DNA of 64,000 nt from Zizania palustris. Taxonomy: Eukaryota; Streptophyta; Magnoliopsida; Poales; Poaceae. Positions 44,873 through 54,860 of the stretch are shown here, in pieces; the first letter of the stretch is position 1; every line of letters starts with the position of its first letter. The translations under genes were made by a program, and so were the position numbers. A model generated the notes under the pieces. That model worked only from the letters and a program-made list of their open reading frames with translations, was not told the DNA's origin and made no database searches. The stretch is taken from the NCBI GenBank assembly GCA_019279435.1, contig JAAALK010000081.1:53807318-53871317 (forward strand). The letters run 5' to 3'.

Positions 44873-47800
44873 CTACTCGAATAGCTCGGGGTATTGGGCT
44901 TTTAGCTCGTCTTCTTTTTCCCAAGTGGCTTCTTCTGCGGGATGGTTGTTCCATTGGACTTTGCAGAAGCGGACGACGCGACTTCTGGTTACTCTCTCCT
45001 TGGTTTCCAAGATTTTGACGGGTCTCTCTATGTAGGTCAAGTCTTCTTGGACATTGAGCTGCTGAAGGTCGGCTTGCTCGGTGGGTACACGGAGACACTT
45101 CTTCAGCTGCGAGACATGGAACACATCATGAACGCCTGCCAAGGATGGAGGCAGTTCAAGTTGATATGCCACTTCTCCTTGTCGACGGAGGATCTGGAAA
45201 GGTCCGACGTAGCGGGGTGCTAGTTTGCCTTTCATGTTGAACCTTTGAGTGCCACGGAGGGGAGTGACCCGGAGGTAGACATAATCGCCCTCCTCAAAGG
45301 CTAGATCTCTTCGACGGTTGTCGGCATAGCTCTTTTGCCTGGATTGGGCGGCCTTCAATCGGTCTCTTATGATCTTAACTTTCTCTTCAGCTTCTCTCAA
45401 TAGGTCAGTCCCAAACAGTTGTGATTCTCCAGTTTGATCCCAGAGCAACGGCGTTCTGCACTTACGCCCATAGAGTGCTTCGAACGGGGACATCTGCAGG
45501 CTGGCTTGATAGCTGTTGTTGTAGGAGAACTCCGCATAAGGTAAGTTCTTGTCCCACATTCCGCCAAAGTCTAGAGCACAAGCTCTAAGCATATCCTCCA
45601 ATATCTGGTTGACCCTTTCGGTTTGACCGTCGGTCTGTGGATGATAGGCGGTGCTAAAGTTCAGCCGGGTGCCGAGTTCCTCTTGAAGGTTCTTCCAAAA
45701 CTTGGAGGCAAACTGACTCCCGCGGTCAGATACAATCTTCTTGGGAATTCCGTGGAGGCACACGATCCGGGTCATATACAACTCAGCCAACTTGGCGACG
45801 GTGTAAGTTGTCTTGACCGGGACGAAGTGAGCTACCTTGGTGAGTCGATCGACGATCACCCAGATGGAATCATGACCAGCTTGGGTCCTGGGCAGTCCCG
45901 TGATGAAGTCCATTCCTATCTCTTCCCACTTCCATTCAGGGACTTTGAGGGGTTGAAGAAGTCCGGCAGGTCTCTGATGCTCTGCCTTGACTCGCCGGCA
46001 TGTGTCGCACTTGGCCACATACTCAGCTATTTCTCTCTTCATGCTGACCCACCAATATTTCTCCTTCAGGTCTTGGTACATCTTTGTACTCCCGGGATGG
46101 ATGGAGTATAGAGTATCGTGGGCTTCTTGAAGGATGAGAGTCTTTAACTCCGGTAGGTTGGGTACGCATACTCGGTTTCCGAACCAGATGGTACCATGTT
46201 CGTCCTCGGAAAATCCGGGGGCTTTACCCTTCCTCATGTTTTGCTGGATCTCCAGGATGTCTGGGTCTTCCTTCTGCTTCTCTCGGATCTGGTCTATTAA
46301 GACAGGCCGAGACTCCAAGGCAGCGAGGTACTCTCGAGTGGTGATCCCTAGGTTTAGCCTTTCCATCTCTTTATAAAGTAGAGGAGCCTGGTCTTGAACC
46401 ATGATGGCATTGCAGTACCCTTTTCGACTAAGGGCGTCTGCCACCACGTTCGCTTTGCCCGGATGATAATGGATGCCCAAGTCGTAATCCTTGATCAGTT
46501 CCAACCATCTCCTTTGCCTGAGGTTCAGATCTGGTTGGGTGAATATGTACTTGAGGCTCTTGTGGTCGGTGAAGACCTCACACCGATTTCCCACAAGGTA
46601 ATGTCTCCATATCTTCAAGGCATGAACCACGACTGCTAGTTCCAGGTCGTGGGTTGGGTAGTTCAGCTCATGCGGTCTCAATTGCCGGGAGGCGTAGGAT
46701 ATCACTTTCCTTTCTTGCATTAAGACGCATCCCAATCCTTGACGAGAGGCATCACAGTAGACGTGGAAGTCTTTCCGGATGTCTGGCAGAGTCAGAATGG
46801 GGGCTGATACAAGCTTCTTCTTGAGAGTCTGGAAGCTCTCTTCGCAGTCGGGGGTCCAATCAAACTTCACCTCTTTCTGCAGAAGTCTGGTCATAGGCTT
46901 AGCGATCTTGGAAAAATTCTCGATGAACCGGCGGTAGTATCCGGCCAATCCGAGAAAACTCCGGATCTCGGTCACGGTCGTTGGCTGTAGCCAGTTGGTT
47001 ACCGCTTCAACGGTGGTTGGGTCCACTGCTATTCCTCCGGCAGATATAACATGACCGAGGAACTTCACCTCAGACGACCAAAATTCGCATTTGCTGTATT
47101 TGGCGTACAGTTGCTGCTCCCTTAGCTTTCCGAGGGTCAGATGGAGGTGAGTCTCGTGTTCTTCCTTGGTCTTGGAGTAAACGAGGATATCGTCGATGAA
47201 TACCACGATAAACTTGTCCAAGAACTCCATGAATACATTGTTCATCATGTTCATGAAAAAGGCCGGGGCATTCGTGAGTCCGAACGACATCACGGTGTAC
47301 TCGTAGAGTCCATAGCGGGAGGTGAAGGCAGTCTTGGGTATATCTTCCTCCCTGATCCTTAATTGGTGATAACCTGACCTGAGGTCAATCTTGGAAAACA
47401 CCGAGGATCCTTTCAGCTGATCGAACAGGTCGTCGATCCGAGGCAATGGGTATTTGTTCTTGATAGTTACGTCGTTCAAGGCTCTATAGTCCACGCACAT
47501 CCTTTTGGTCTTGTCCTTCTTCATGGCAAATATGACCGGTGCACCCCAAGGTGAGGTACTCGGTCGGATGTAACCTTTCTGCTCTAGGTCTTCGATGTTG
47601 CTCTTGACTTCGGCTAGTTCATTGGCGGCCATTCGGTATGGGCGCTTGGAGATTGGAGTGGTCCCGGGGACAAGTTCGATTCTGAATTCGATGTCCCGCT
47701 TGGGAGGCATTCCGGGCAGATCTTCGGGGAAAACATCTGCAAACTCCTTGACTATTGGCACCTCTTCAAGAGCTATCGAGCGAAGGGATGCTCCGAGTGG

Positions 47801-47899
47801 TTTGCGACTGGCCATCCGGAAAGTGACGGTTACGCCTTCAGGACTGGTCACCGTGACGGACTTGTTGGCACAGTCGATCACTCCCTTGTGCTTCATCAA
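44873..47899 (-). CDS. TEK pol: reverse transcriptase, RNase H, integrase, chromodomain
   Basis: 1,008 codons open on the minus strand. RT: DIEFRIELVPGTTPISKRPY, CVDYRALNDVTIKNKYPLPR, KIDLRSGYHQLRIREEDI, FGLTNAPAFFMNMMN and the catalytic FIDDILVYS. RNase H: FHVYCDASRQGLGCVLMQ, FTDHKSLKYIF, NVVADALSRK. Integrase: HPGSTKMYQDLKEKYWW with CDTCRRVKAEH (zinc), GMDFITGLPRT, VSDRGSQFASKFWKNL and HPQTDGQTERVNQ (D, D, E). The C-terminal chromodomain (KILETKERVTRSRVVRFCKV, then VQWNNHPAEEATWEKEDEL) is thought to guide insertion to heterochromatin. It shares its frame with the gag-protease part; only the amber at 47900-47902 divides them. Confidence 0.95.
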   Translation of the reverse strand: MMKHKGVIDCANKSVTVTSPEGVTVTFRMASRKPLGASLRSIALEEVPIVKEFADVFPEDLPGMPPKRDIEFRIELVPGTTPISKRPYRMAANELAEVKSNIEDLEQKGYIRPSTSPWGAPVIFAMKKDKTKRMCVDYRALNDVTIKNKYPLPRIDDLFDQLKGSSVFSKIDLRSGYHQLRIREEDIPKTAFTSRYGLYEYTVMSFGLTNAPAFFMNMMNNVFMEFLDKFIVVFIDDILVYSKTKEEHETHLHLTLGKLREQQLYAKYSKCEFWSSEVKFLGHVISAGGIAVDPTTVEAVTNWLQPTTVTEIRSFLGLAGYYRRFIENFSKIAKPMTRLLQKEVKFDWTPDCEESFQTLKKKLVSAPILTLPDIRKDFHVYCDASRQGLGCVLMQERKVISYASRQLRPHELNYPTHDLELAVVVHALKIWRHYLVGNRCEVFTDHKSLKYIFTQPDLNLRQRRWLELIKDYDLGIHYHPGKANVVADALSRKGYCNAIMVQDQAPLLYKEMERLNLGITTREYLAALESRPVLIDQIREKQKEDPDILEIQQNMRKGKAPGFSEDEHGTIWFGNRVCVPNLPELKTLILQEAHDTLYSIHPGSTKMYQDLKEKYWWVSMKREIAEYVAKCDTCRRVKAEHQRPAGLLQPLKVPEWKWEEIGMDFITGLPRTQAGHDSIWVIVDRLTKVAHFVPVKTTYTVAKLAELYMTRIVCLHGIPKKIVSDRGSQFASKFWKNLQEELGTRLNFSTAYHPQTDGQTERVNQILEDMLRACALDFGGMWDKNLPYAEFSYNNSYQASLQMSPFEALYGRKCRTPLLWDQTGESQLFGTDLLREAEEKVKIIRDRLKAAQSRQKSYADNRRRDLAFEEGDYVYLRVTPLRGTQRFNMKGKLAPRYVGPFQILRRQGEVAYQLELPPSLAGVHDVFHVSQLKKCLRVPTEQADLQQLNVQEDLTYIERPVKILETKERVTRSRVVRFCKVQWNNHPAEEATWEKEDELKAQYPELFE

Positions 47900-49339
47900 C
47901 TAATCCATACCTAGTATAAGGTCGAGTCCGGTGCATTGGATGAGGACAGGCTCGGCCCGAAACAACACTCCTTGGATGTCAAGTTGAACCTTAGGGCTGT
48001 AGAAGCGAGCTGAGGTCCTATTGCCGGGGGTGGCAATCACCATGGGAATGGGTAGAGGGAGCACGTCCAGATTGTTTGTTTTTGCAAAATCTTCCGAGAC
48101 GAAAGAGTGGGTTGCTCCAGAGTCAAATAATATGACGGCCGGTACGGAATTCATAGTAAACGTACCGAGTACGACTTCAGGAGCCTCCTGAGCTTCCTCC
48201 GCGCTGATGTGGTTGACGCGGGCGCGAACCGCCTGGTTGGGTGTTGCGCCTTGGTTCTGCTTGGGGTGAGGACACTGGTGCGAATAGTGCCCTTCCTTGC
48301 GGCAGTTGAAGCAGACGACCGGCCTTCCTTGGCGATCCCTCAAGATCGGGGCCTTGGCGGCCGGTGCCGGCTGAGCGGCCGGAGCTGGTGGAGCGGGGTG
48401 AGGATGCCCGGCGTTGGATCCACCGGCTGCGTGAGGTGGCCTGTAGGCGGGCCGAGGATGGTAGGCGGGCGCTGGTGGCAGAGGGACGAAGTGTGGCCTC
48501 TGAGTGTTCGCCTGCTGATGCTTGAAGGCGATCATCTTCCTCTTCTTGAGGTCCAGCTTGTTCTGCTCAGTCTCTTGGATGAGCGCTTTGTTGACCAGCC
48601 GCTGGAAGTCGGCGAAGTCGGCGGCGACGAGCTGGATGGACAGCTCATCCTTAAGTCCCCTGAGGAACTTGGCTTGGCGGAGGGCGTCGGTGCGCACTTC
48701 CTCCGGTGCGTAGCGTGCGAGGCGGTTGAACTCATGGAGGTACTCCATGACAGTTCGGTTGCCTTGTTGCAGGTCGCGGAACTCCTGCTGCTTCACCGCG
48801 ATGACACCGGCGGGGACGTGGGCGGCACAAAAGGCGATGGTGAACTCCGCCCAAGTCACCATGTGGCCCTCTGGCTGGGACGCACGGTAGTTGTCCCACC
48901 ATTCAGCGGCGGGACCCTGGAGCTGGTGAGTGGCAAAGGCCACCCGCTCCCGGTCTGTGCAGGGGAGGAGGTCGAGCTTCTTCTCGATGGTGCGAAGCCA
49001 ATCTCCGGCCTCCATCGGGTTGGTTGTGCTCGAGAAGATGGGCGGGCGCACGCGCAAGAACTCGGAGAGTTGCGGAGCGACCGCGGGTGCTGGTGCGCGA
49101 GGGGCGAGTTCCCCGTTCTGCAGACGGTCCAACTGAGCCTGTTGGTGCTGCATTTGGGTGAGGAGGGCGGTGATCAGATGATTCTGATTCGCCATCATTT
49201 CTGCCAAGGTGGGGTGGTTGGCGGAAGGCGATCCGGATTGGCGCGGGCCTGTTGCACCCCAGTTGGGCACAACACCCTCAGGCGCATCACGGCTTCCTCC
49301 TGCTCCGTTGTTGGAGCCGGTGTTCTGGTGGTCGGCCAT
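47900..49339 (-). CDS. TEK gag and protease, ended by an amber codon
   Basis: Starts ATG 49337-49339 (MADHQNTGSNNGAGGSRDAP). Capsid core: RVRPPIFSSTTNPMEAGDWL, FATHQLQGPAAEWWDNYRAS, FRDLQQGNRTVMEYLHEFNR, RQAKFLRGLKDELSIQLVAA. Zinc knuckle CFNCRKEGHYSHQC near 48312-48271. Protease: VPAVILFDSGATHSFVSEDF near 48150-48090 and the end LDLILGMD. The next codon is TAG (47900-47902), where the family has Trp (GMDWL), so protease ends a few residues early and pol is uncoupled. Readthrough of this codon is possible but has no support in sequence beyond the open frame after it. Confidence 0.94.
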   Translation of the reverse strand: MADHQNTGSNNGAGGSRDAPEGVVPNWGATGPRQSGSPSANHPTLAEMMANQNHLITALLTQMQHQQAQLDRLQNGELAPRAPAPAVAPQLSEFLRVRPPIFSSTTNPMEAGDWLRTIEKKLDLLPCTDRERVAFATHQLQGPAAEWWDNYRASQPEGHMVTWAEFTIAFCAAHVPAGVIAVKQQEFRDLQQGNRTVMEYLHEFNRLARYAPEEVRTDALRQAKFLRGLKDELSIQLVAADFADFQRLVNKALIQETEQNKLDLKKRKMIAFKHQQANTQRPHFVPLPPAPAYHPRPAYRPPHAAGGSNAGHPHPAPPAPAAQPAPAAKAPILRDRQGRPVVCFNCRKEGHYSHQCPHPKQNQGATPNQAVRARVNHISAEEAQEAPEVVLGTFTMNSVPAVILFDSGATHSFVSEDFAKTNNLDVLPLPIPMVIATPGNRTSARFYSPKVQLDIQGVLFRAEPVLIQCTGLDLILGMD

Positions 49340-49547
49340 CTTCTGAATATACAAAGTGATAAAACAAAAGATGACGAACCAAAAAGATTTAACCAAAACT
49401 AACATATAGAATTCAAACACATAAACATATCCAGTGGTATAAATTGTTTATTACAATCAAGTTCTTATTCCATCTACAACCCAACTCGTTGCAGACGGCA
49501 CCACATACAAAATTAAGATCTTTATTAAAATCCGCGTCTCCTAACGC

Positions 49548-50327
49548 CTACTCGCCACCGGAGGCGGTCTCCGTGCTCTCGGATCCACGAGTGCGCGGCT
49601 CCAGAGAGATGGTGGGCTCGAGAAAATTCTCGATGATGGAGTCGGAGACGAGGCCGGGGCGTGGTGTAGGGGCGCTGGTGGAGGGCCTGGCGGGGGAGGG
49701 TCGTGGCGGGATCCTCTTGGGACGAGGGAGGGGCTCACGGATGGGCTTCTTCTTCCTAGGAAGAAGAGGAACCATCTCCGCTATATCCTTCTGCAGCTGT
49801 ATGATCTTGCGCTGCAGCTCGCCGTTTTGCTGGATCAGCTTCTTCGTTTCCTCACGAAGAAATGCAACCGCCTCATGGTGCTCGTCGGCGTCGAGCACCG
49901 CCTCGGTGTGGAGATCATCCATGGCCTGCAGAAGACGTGACTGCCGGGCCATGACCGGATCACGCATGGAGTGAACTCCGAGGTAGATGCTACGGTGGGC
50001 TCCGGGAGTACGCTTCGGCACGAGCCGGAAGGACGAGTTCTGAAGACGATCGTCGTAGATCATCCTCAGCTCCATGAGGGCCTGGAGGGCGACTCGTTGG
50101 CACGCGACGTCGAAAGTCGGGCCTCCAAGTGCGGTGGTGTAGGGCGGCAGATGTTCTCCGGAGCCGTGGACGGTGAGGGAGACGTCGCAAGGCCCGGCGA
50201 ACTCGTCGGGGTAGACTCCTTGAAACTCAGGCTCGAAGAGGAACCCGAGGAAGGTGAGCATCATGCGGAGCTCCCGGACGAAGCCCTCATAGTGGCGGCA
50301 GTAGCTGTGGACTTGGTAGACAGGCAT
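49548..50327 (-). CDS. TEK extra open reading frame upstream of gag (orf0-like), 259 aa
   Basis: Sense-orientation frame between primer site and gag, starting ATG 50325-50327 (MPVYQVHSYCRHYEGFVREL). It has a globular first half (FEPEFQGVYPDEFAGPCDVS, YTTALGGPTFDVACQRVALQ, LRMIYDDRLQNSSFRLVPKR), a coiled-coil stretch (FLREETKKLIQQNGELQRKI and IQLQKDIAEM, about residues 153-185) and a basic Pro-rich tail (KKKPIREPLPRPKRIPPRPS). No gag or pol motif. An extra frame at this place has been described for RIRE3 and RIRE8; its function is not known. Intact here. Confidence 0.8.
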   Translation of the reverse strand: MPVYQVHSYCRHYEGFVRELRMMLTFLGFLFEPEFQGVYPDEFAGPCDVSLTVHGSGEHLPPYTTALGGPTFDVACQRVALQALMELRMIYDDRLQNSSFRLVPKRTPGAHRSIYLGVHSMRDPVMARQSRLLQAMDDLHTEAVLDADEHHEAVAFLREETKKLIQQNGELQRKIIQLQKDIAEMVPLLPRKKKPIREPLPRPKRIPPRPSPARPSTSAPTPRPGLVSDSIIENFLEPTISLEPRTRGSESTETASGGE

Positions 50328-50450
50328 CTACAAAACAGCAAGTTGAATAAAATTGAGGAGAGGAACAAAGTTTATGAAGTAGATTTTCGAGAAATAATTT
50401 CCTATGGCTAATGGCTAGGCGGGTCTGTTTGGCTTCCTACAGTCGAGTCG

Positions 50451-50462
50451 GCTCTGATACCA
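50451..50462 (-). promoter_or_regulatory. TEK primer binding site
   Basis: The + strand reads GCTCTGATACCA, complement of TGGTATCAGAGC, initiator tRNA-Met type, three bases from the LTR at 50466. Confidence 0.92.
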
Positions 50463-50465
50463 TCT

Positions 50466-53400
50466 TGTAGCGCCCCGATTTATCAAAATCGAGACATTAT
50501 TGAATTTCCATAGAAAAACAATAATACAAGAGGTCCATCATGCGACAACGTACATACGATAAAATCCATGGTACGCAGACCATATTTATTACAACATTGT
50601 TTTAGTAAAAACAGTAATAAAGTAATTAAACAACGGCATGACGAACGTCTTCTTCAGGATCTTTCTTCTCGACTGGGTTGCTACTCCAGACCGTCTTCAA
50701 GATAAGCATCCTCTGTGGGGTCCAACGGGTATGAGTACAAAAAGTACTCAACAAGCCACCGCAAATGCAAATAATAATGCAGGATAATAAACAAGGAAGG
50801 GTAAGGGCTAACATTGCGGAATAAAGCAGTTGCAGTTATGGCATTTAGTGTAATCACATTTTAATCATGCGGAAAGTAAACATGAGCATCATCAACATCA
50901 ACTAACTCGAGGAGTACGTTTTACCTCCTCGCACAACGGTCCTTACATGTCAATCCATCATGCACATACATATTCAAAGTGAACTAACTGGGGGATGTCA
51001 CGCAACCCGCCCTTGACCGTGGGCTCGGCTTTTCGAAAAGATTTAAGACTCTGATCAGAGATGTACTACTGTACCCACAAGGCACGCACTCATCTCAACG
51101 AGATGACCCATTTCATGGGAACTCGTGCCAAAACCTCAATATGAGATGTTCCAAGCGATAACCACCCGCTCTAGGTTTCGCCGGCGCGCCGGGCCGCATC
51201 CCGGCTAACGTCGCACCCCCTTTTGCGCCACATTGGTACAAGTCACCCGCAGGTGCAACTTGACCCATCTCCAAGTGGTGGCCTCGGTTTGGAACAACCC
51301 ATACCTTAGTTAGGACTTACCCACTAGACTTGTGGTTAGTACGTAAGTGTATTGCAACGGATCCCTCAGACCGGTCCTTATAGTGCCCCGGGTGCGACTG
51401 ACCAATGCCCTAGCTTGCACCCGGAACCCACCATGCATACACTCACAACCATGACTCATCACCAACGGAATTTCCAAGGATAAGAAGCAACGGGGATCAT
51501 ATAATAGAACCATTTTGCTACGACTCATTTTTATCCTATAGCGGCCGTGTCAATACATTGGACACTAGCTAATATCATTGATCATATGGTGACAAGGAGG
51601 TTAGGCGAGATAGCATGGCTTGGGTTGCACATTAAGGTCGGGGGATCCTAAATAAATATAATGTAAGGGTTCATTTGACTAATGCATATACATAACCTAT
51701 GTGTTTTAGCGATAATCAATTCAAACATGGGTTCAATATGTTCAAAAGAATGGTTTGGTGACTTGCCTTGTTCAGCAAAGGGAGAGGGAGGGACTTCGGG
51801 GAAGTACTCCGGCTCCTCGGCGACGTCGTAGTCTTTTTAATATAAAGTAAAATAAAAAGAACACAACATCCAATCAAACAGTATAACATTACATTATAAA
51901 CACATAAGTTAAAGTTGGTTTGATTATATATAAAACAAATTCAAAGGATAAAGTTCTGAAATTCATTTCATCATTAATTTAAAATGGATCAAAATGAATT
52001 ATTGTTTTTCATAAAAGGGTTTTTAAGTGTGAATAATACTACATTAAGTTTTCTAATCAATTTAATATGAATGATTCAGAGAAAACTCAGTGGTTCTAGT
52101 GTTTAAACAGAAAGGAACAATTATATAAATTTTCTAGAGTTTAAATATTTAAATTTACTCCTAAGGGCATTTGAATACTTATTTAAATAAACATGAAAAT
52201 GTCAAAGTAAGCCTACTGTTTTTATTGCATAAACATGTAGAGAATAATTTTATGAATTTTATGAAATTGGAATGGTAATTTTTTGAGTTCAAATGCATTA
52301 GATATGAATTTTACAAGTTCAAAAGCATTTCTGGAATTTATTTTCAAATTTTAAACCTCTCGGGTCCACGGTGAGCCAGGCCCACGGTGAACCCGCGCAC
52401 TGTGCGCGTGCGCCGGCTCGATCTGGACCGTCGGATCTGGATCCGGTGGCCAGGCGCGAGGCGGGAGGGTTAAGTGACAACGGACGACCAGGATTAAAAC
52501 GCGCGAAGGGGTACCACGTGGACGCACGAGATTAAACGCGGGGTTTTAAAACCAACGGACGCACGAGATCGCACCGTACCGCTTCACTCAGATCCGACAG
52601 CCAGGATTAAACCGGACAGATGATTTAATCCAAGCGTTGGATCTGGATCGCACGGCCAGGATTAAATCCGGCACAGTGCGTGTCGGGGGGGTAAAGTACC
52701 CCTTCTTCCCCGACTCCGGTGGTACGACGGCGAGCGATTCCGGCGAGGTCGAGGGCTATCTAGTCTAGCTAGGGCTAGAAACGGAAAGGGGGTACCGAGG
52801 GGAACAAAAGGGTACCGTCGTGGTGGTCCGGGGTCGACGGAGCGAGGCCGGCGACGAGCAGTGGCGGCGAAGGTTCTCGGTTCCGTGGCGGGGACGGCGA
52901 TCCGGCGAGGTTCGTCGTCGACGAAGTGGTGGCCGAGGTCGGCGAGGTCCTGGCGGTCACGATGGTGGCGGAGGCACGGACGGGGACGGTCCGAGGCGAC
53001 GGCGAGCGGTGGCCGGAGGTGAATCGGAGGGTGTGCGCTAAAAAGTGAAATGCGAGTGCTCTGTTCGTTCTCGAGGCGATTAAGCGTGGGGGTCGAACGC
53101 GGCTCAGGCTGGGGCTTAAATAGGACACCGGAGAGGGCTCGCATGCAAGGAAACCGGCCGAGGGCCTTTACTCGCCGGTGATGGCTCGGCCATGCACGCG
53201 GAGCGGCGATCCCGTGGCGTAAACGCGAGGGTTAAAGCGGGGAAACGGTCGGCCGAGCGCGGGGGGGCTGTTAATGGCGCCAATTTAATGCGGGAGGGGC
53301 CAGCGAGGCGGATCCGAGGCGGGGTCGTCGGCCGGCGGAATTTGGGGGCGACGGCGGGAGGTAGACGACGGGTCTGACAGGCGGGGGCCACTGGCCAGCG

Positions 53401-53843
53401 GGCGCGAGCGGGCGAGGGTGGCGACTGACGGGTGGGGCCGGGGTGTCGGGTGCGCGCGCGAGGGGAGGGTTTCGGCGCCGACAGGTGGGGTCCATTTGTC
53501 AGTCTAAGGCGAGCGCGGTAACGGGCTGGGCCGGCCGGGAGAGAGAGAAGGGAGGGGAGGAGCCCATTACTGTTCCAATACTTTTCTGAATAAAAATAAT
53601 TCCAGAAAATAGATTAAACTATTAAGGCTACTTCCAAGGCTGGTAAAAATTTATAAAAAATCTCAAAATTATACTTTGGTCTTAGGATCATATACAAAAA
53701 GTTTCACCTCCTGATTTGGTCATCTACTCTATGTTGTAGTTCAAAAGGGTATAAAAGGGAATTAAAAGTATTTTCTGAAATAATAATTCCCCTAAATTGA
53801 ATTTAATAATATTTTTATTATTTTGAAAAATTGGGGTGTTACA
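50466..53843 (-). repeat. TEK 5' LTR, 3,378 bp
   Basis: Same sequence as 41446-44829 except for about a dozen substitutions (for example CTCAAGG/CTCGAGG near 50908) and a 7-bp indel near 52158. Ends GGGGTGTTACA at 53843, followed by CTCTT. Confidence 0.96.
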
Positions 53844-54860
53844 CTCTTCGACCCATAGGCCCTTGGCCACTCCTACAATTCGGCGATTTAGCCCGGAGAG
53901 GATGTTCCCGTTGACTCGTTCGACTGCCCCGTTGGATTGCGGATGTCGCACTACTGCGAAGCATAGCTTAATGCCTAGTTCTTCACAAAATGTTTGAAAG
54001 GTATCAGCTTCGAACTAGGTTCCATTATCCACCGTTAATTCTCTGGGGACTCCGAACCTGCAAATAATATTTTGCCAGAAGAATCTTCGCACGTTCTTCG
54101 AGGTGATAGCTGTTAGTGGCTCCGCTTCCACCCATTTTGAGAAGTATTCGATTGCTACCACCGCAAATTTCAACCCGCCCTTCGCTGGTGGGAAAGGGCC
54201 TATGAGGTCCATGCCCCATCTAGCCATTGGCCATACCGGGGCAATAACTTGAAGCTGAGCTGGCGGGCGATGGCTCCGTCTGCCCATCCATTGGCAGCCT
54301 TGGCATACTCGAACCAGGTCTTCTGCGTCTCTAACGATTGTTGGCCAGTAAAACCCTTGCCGGAGCGTCTTGCCTGCTAGTGCTCGAGGGGCTAGATGAC
54401 CTCCGCACAACCCTTCGTGGATGCCTCGAAGTATGTCTTGACCTTCAGGCTGGGAGATGCATCGAAGCAGTGGTGAGCATACCCCAGCTTTGTACAGCAC
54501 TTCCCCAATAAGTTTGTAATTTCGAGCTCTTGATTTCAATCTTCGAGCTTCTGGGCCTTCCGGAGGGTCATCGCTACTTTGCAACATAGCGATTATCGGA
54601 GCTTGCCAATCTGTAGCTGGAATGCACATTACTTGTGATGAGGGTATTTGGTCAGCTGCTGGCTGCTCTAATTCTTCATAGAAAGCGCCTTCCGGGAGGT
54701 CCACTGCTCCTGCTGCAGCTTTTGTAAGAATATCGGCAAGTTGATTATCTGCCCGAGGAATGCTTCGAACTGTAAACCCTTTGAATGCTGCTTCGGCCTT
54801 GCGGATTTCTTGAAGGTATTGCGCGAGATGTGGGTTTTTTTGCTTGGAAGCTTTTGTCAA
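53844..54860 (-). pseudogene. TAT-3 integrase (zinc domain and core), one amber codon
   Basis: Zinc part near 54450-54290 (RGIHEGLCGGHLAPRALAGK, CQGCQWMGRRSH), core: GMDLIGPFPPAKGGLKFAVV near 54215, FSKWVEAEPLTAITSKNVRR near 54145-54090, LTVDNGT near 54035, then TAG at 54015-54017 where Gln is expected, then HPQSNGAVERVNGNILSGLN near 53950-53890. D, D and E are present. The core frame joins 40994-41445 across TEK. The start of this frame (KNPHLAQYLQEIRKAEAAFK) belongs to the RNase H end. Confidence 0.9.

Larger units (their letters stand above)
41446..53843 (-). mobile_element. TEK: Tekay-clade chromovirus (RIRE3/RIRE8-like), complete, 12.4 kb
   Basis: LTRs 41446-44829 and 50466-53843 differ by only about a dozen substitutions plus small indels over 3.38 kb. 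Target duplication CTCTT (41441-41445, 53844-53848). Minus-strand order: 5' LTR, primer site, an extra frame upstream of gag, gag-protease, then reverse transcriptase, RNase H, integrase and chromodomain, polypurine tract, 3' LTR. LTRs over 3 kb and an extra frame before gag are known of the rice elements RIRE3 and RIRE8. The only damage seen in gag-pol is one amber codon at 47900-47902. It is the youngest element in the stack. Confidence 0.96.

Noticed and set aside
47900..47902. TEK amber codon as programmed readthrough between gag and pol
   Set aside because: It replaces a Trp in the middle of the conserved protease end, and one G-to-A change explains it. No readthrough signal was recognised after it. 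Kept only as an unlikely alternative.
48209..49402. 397-codon open frame on the + strand
   Set aside because: It is the exact complement of the TEK gag; codon use of gag keeps the opposite strand open by chance. No domain on the + strand.
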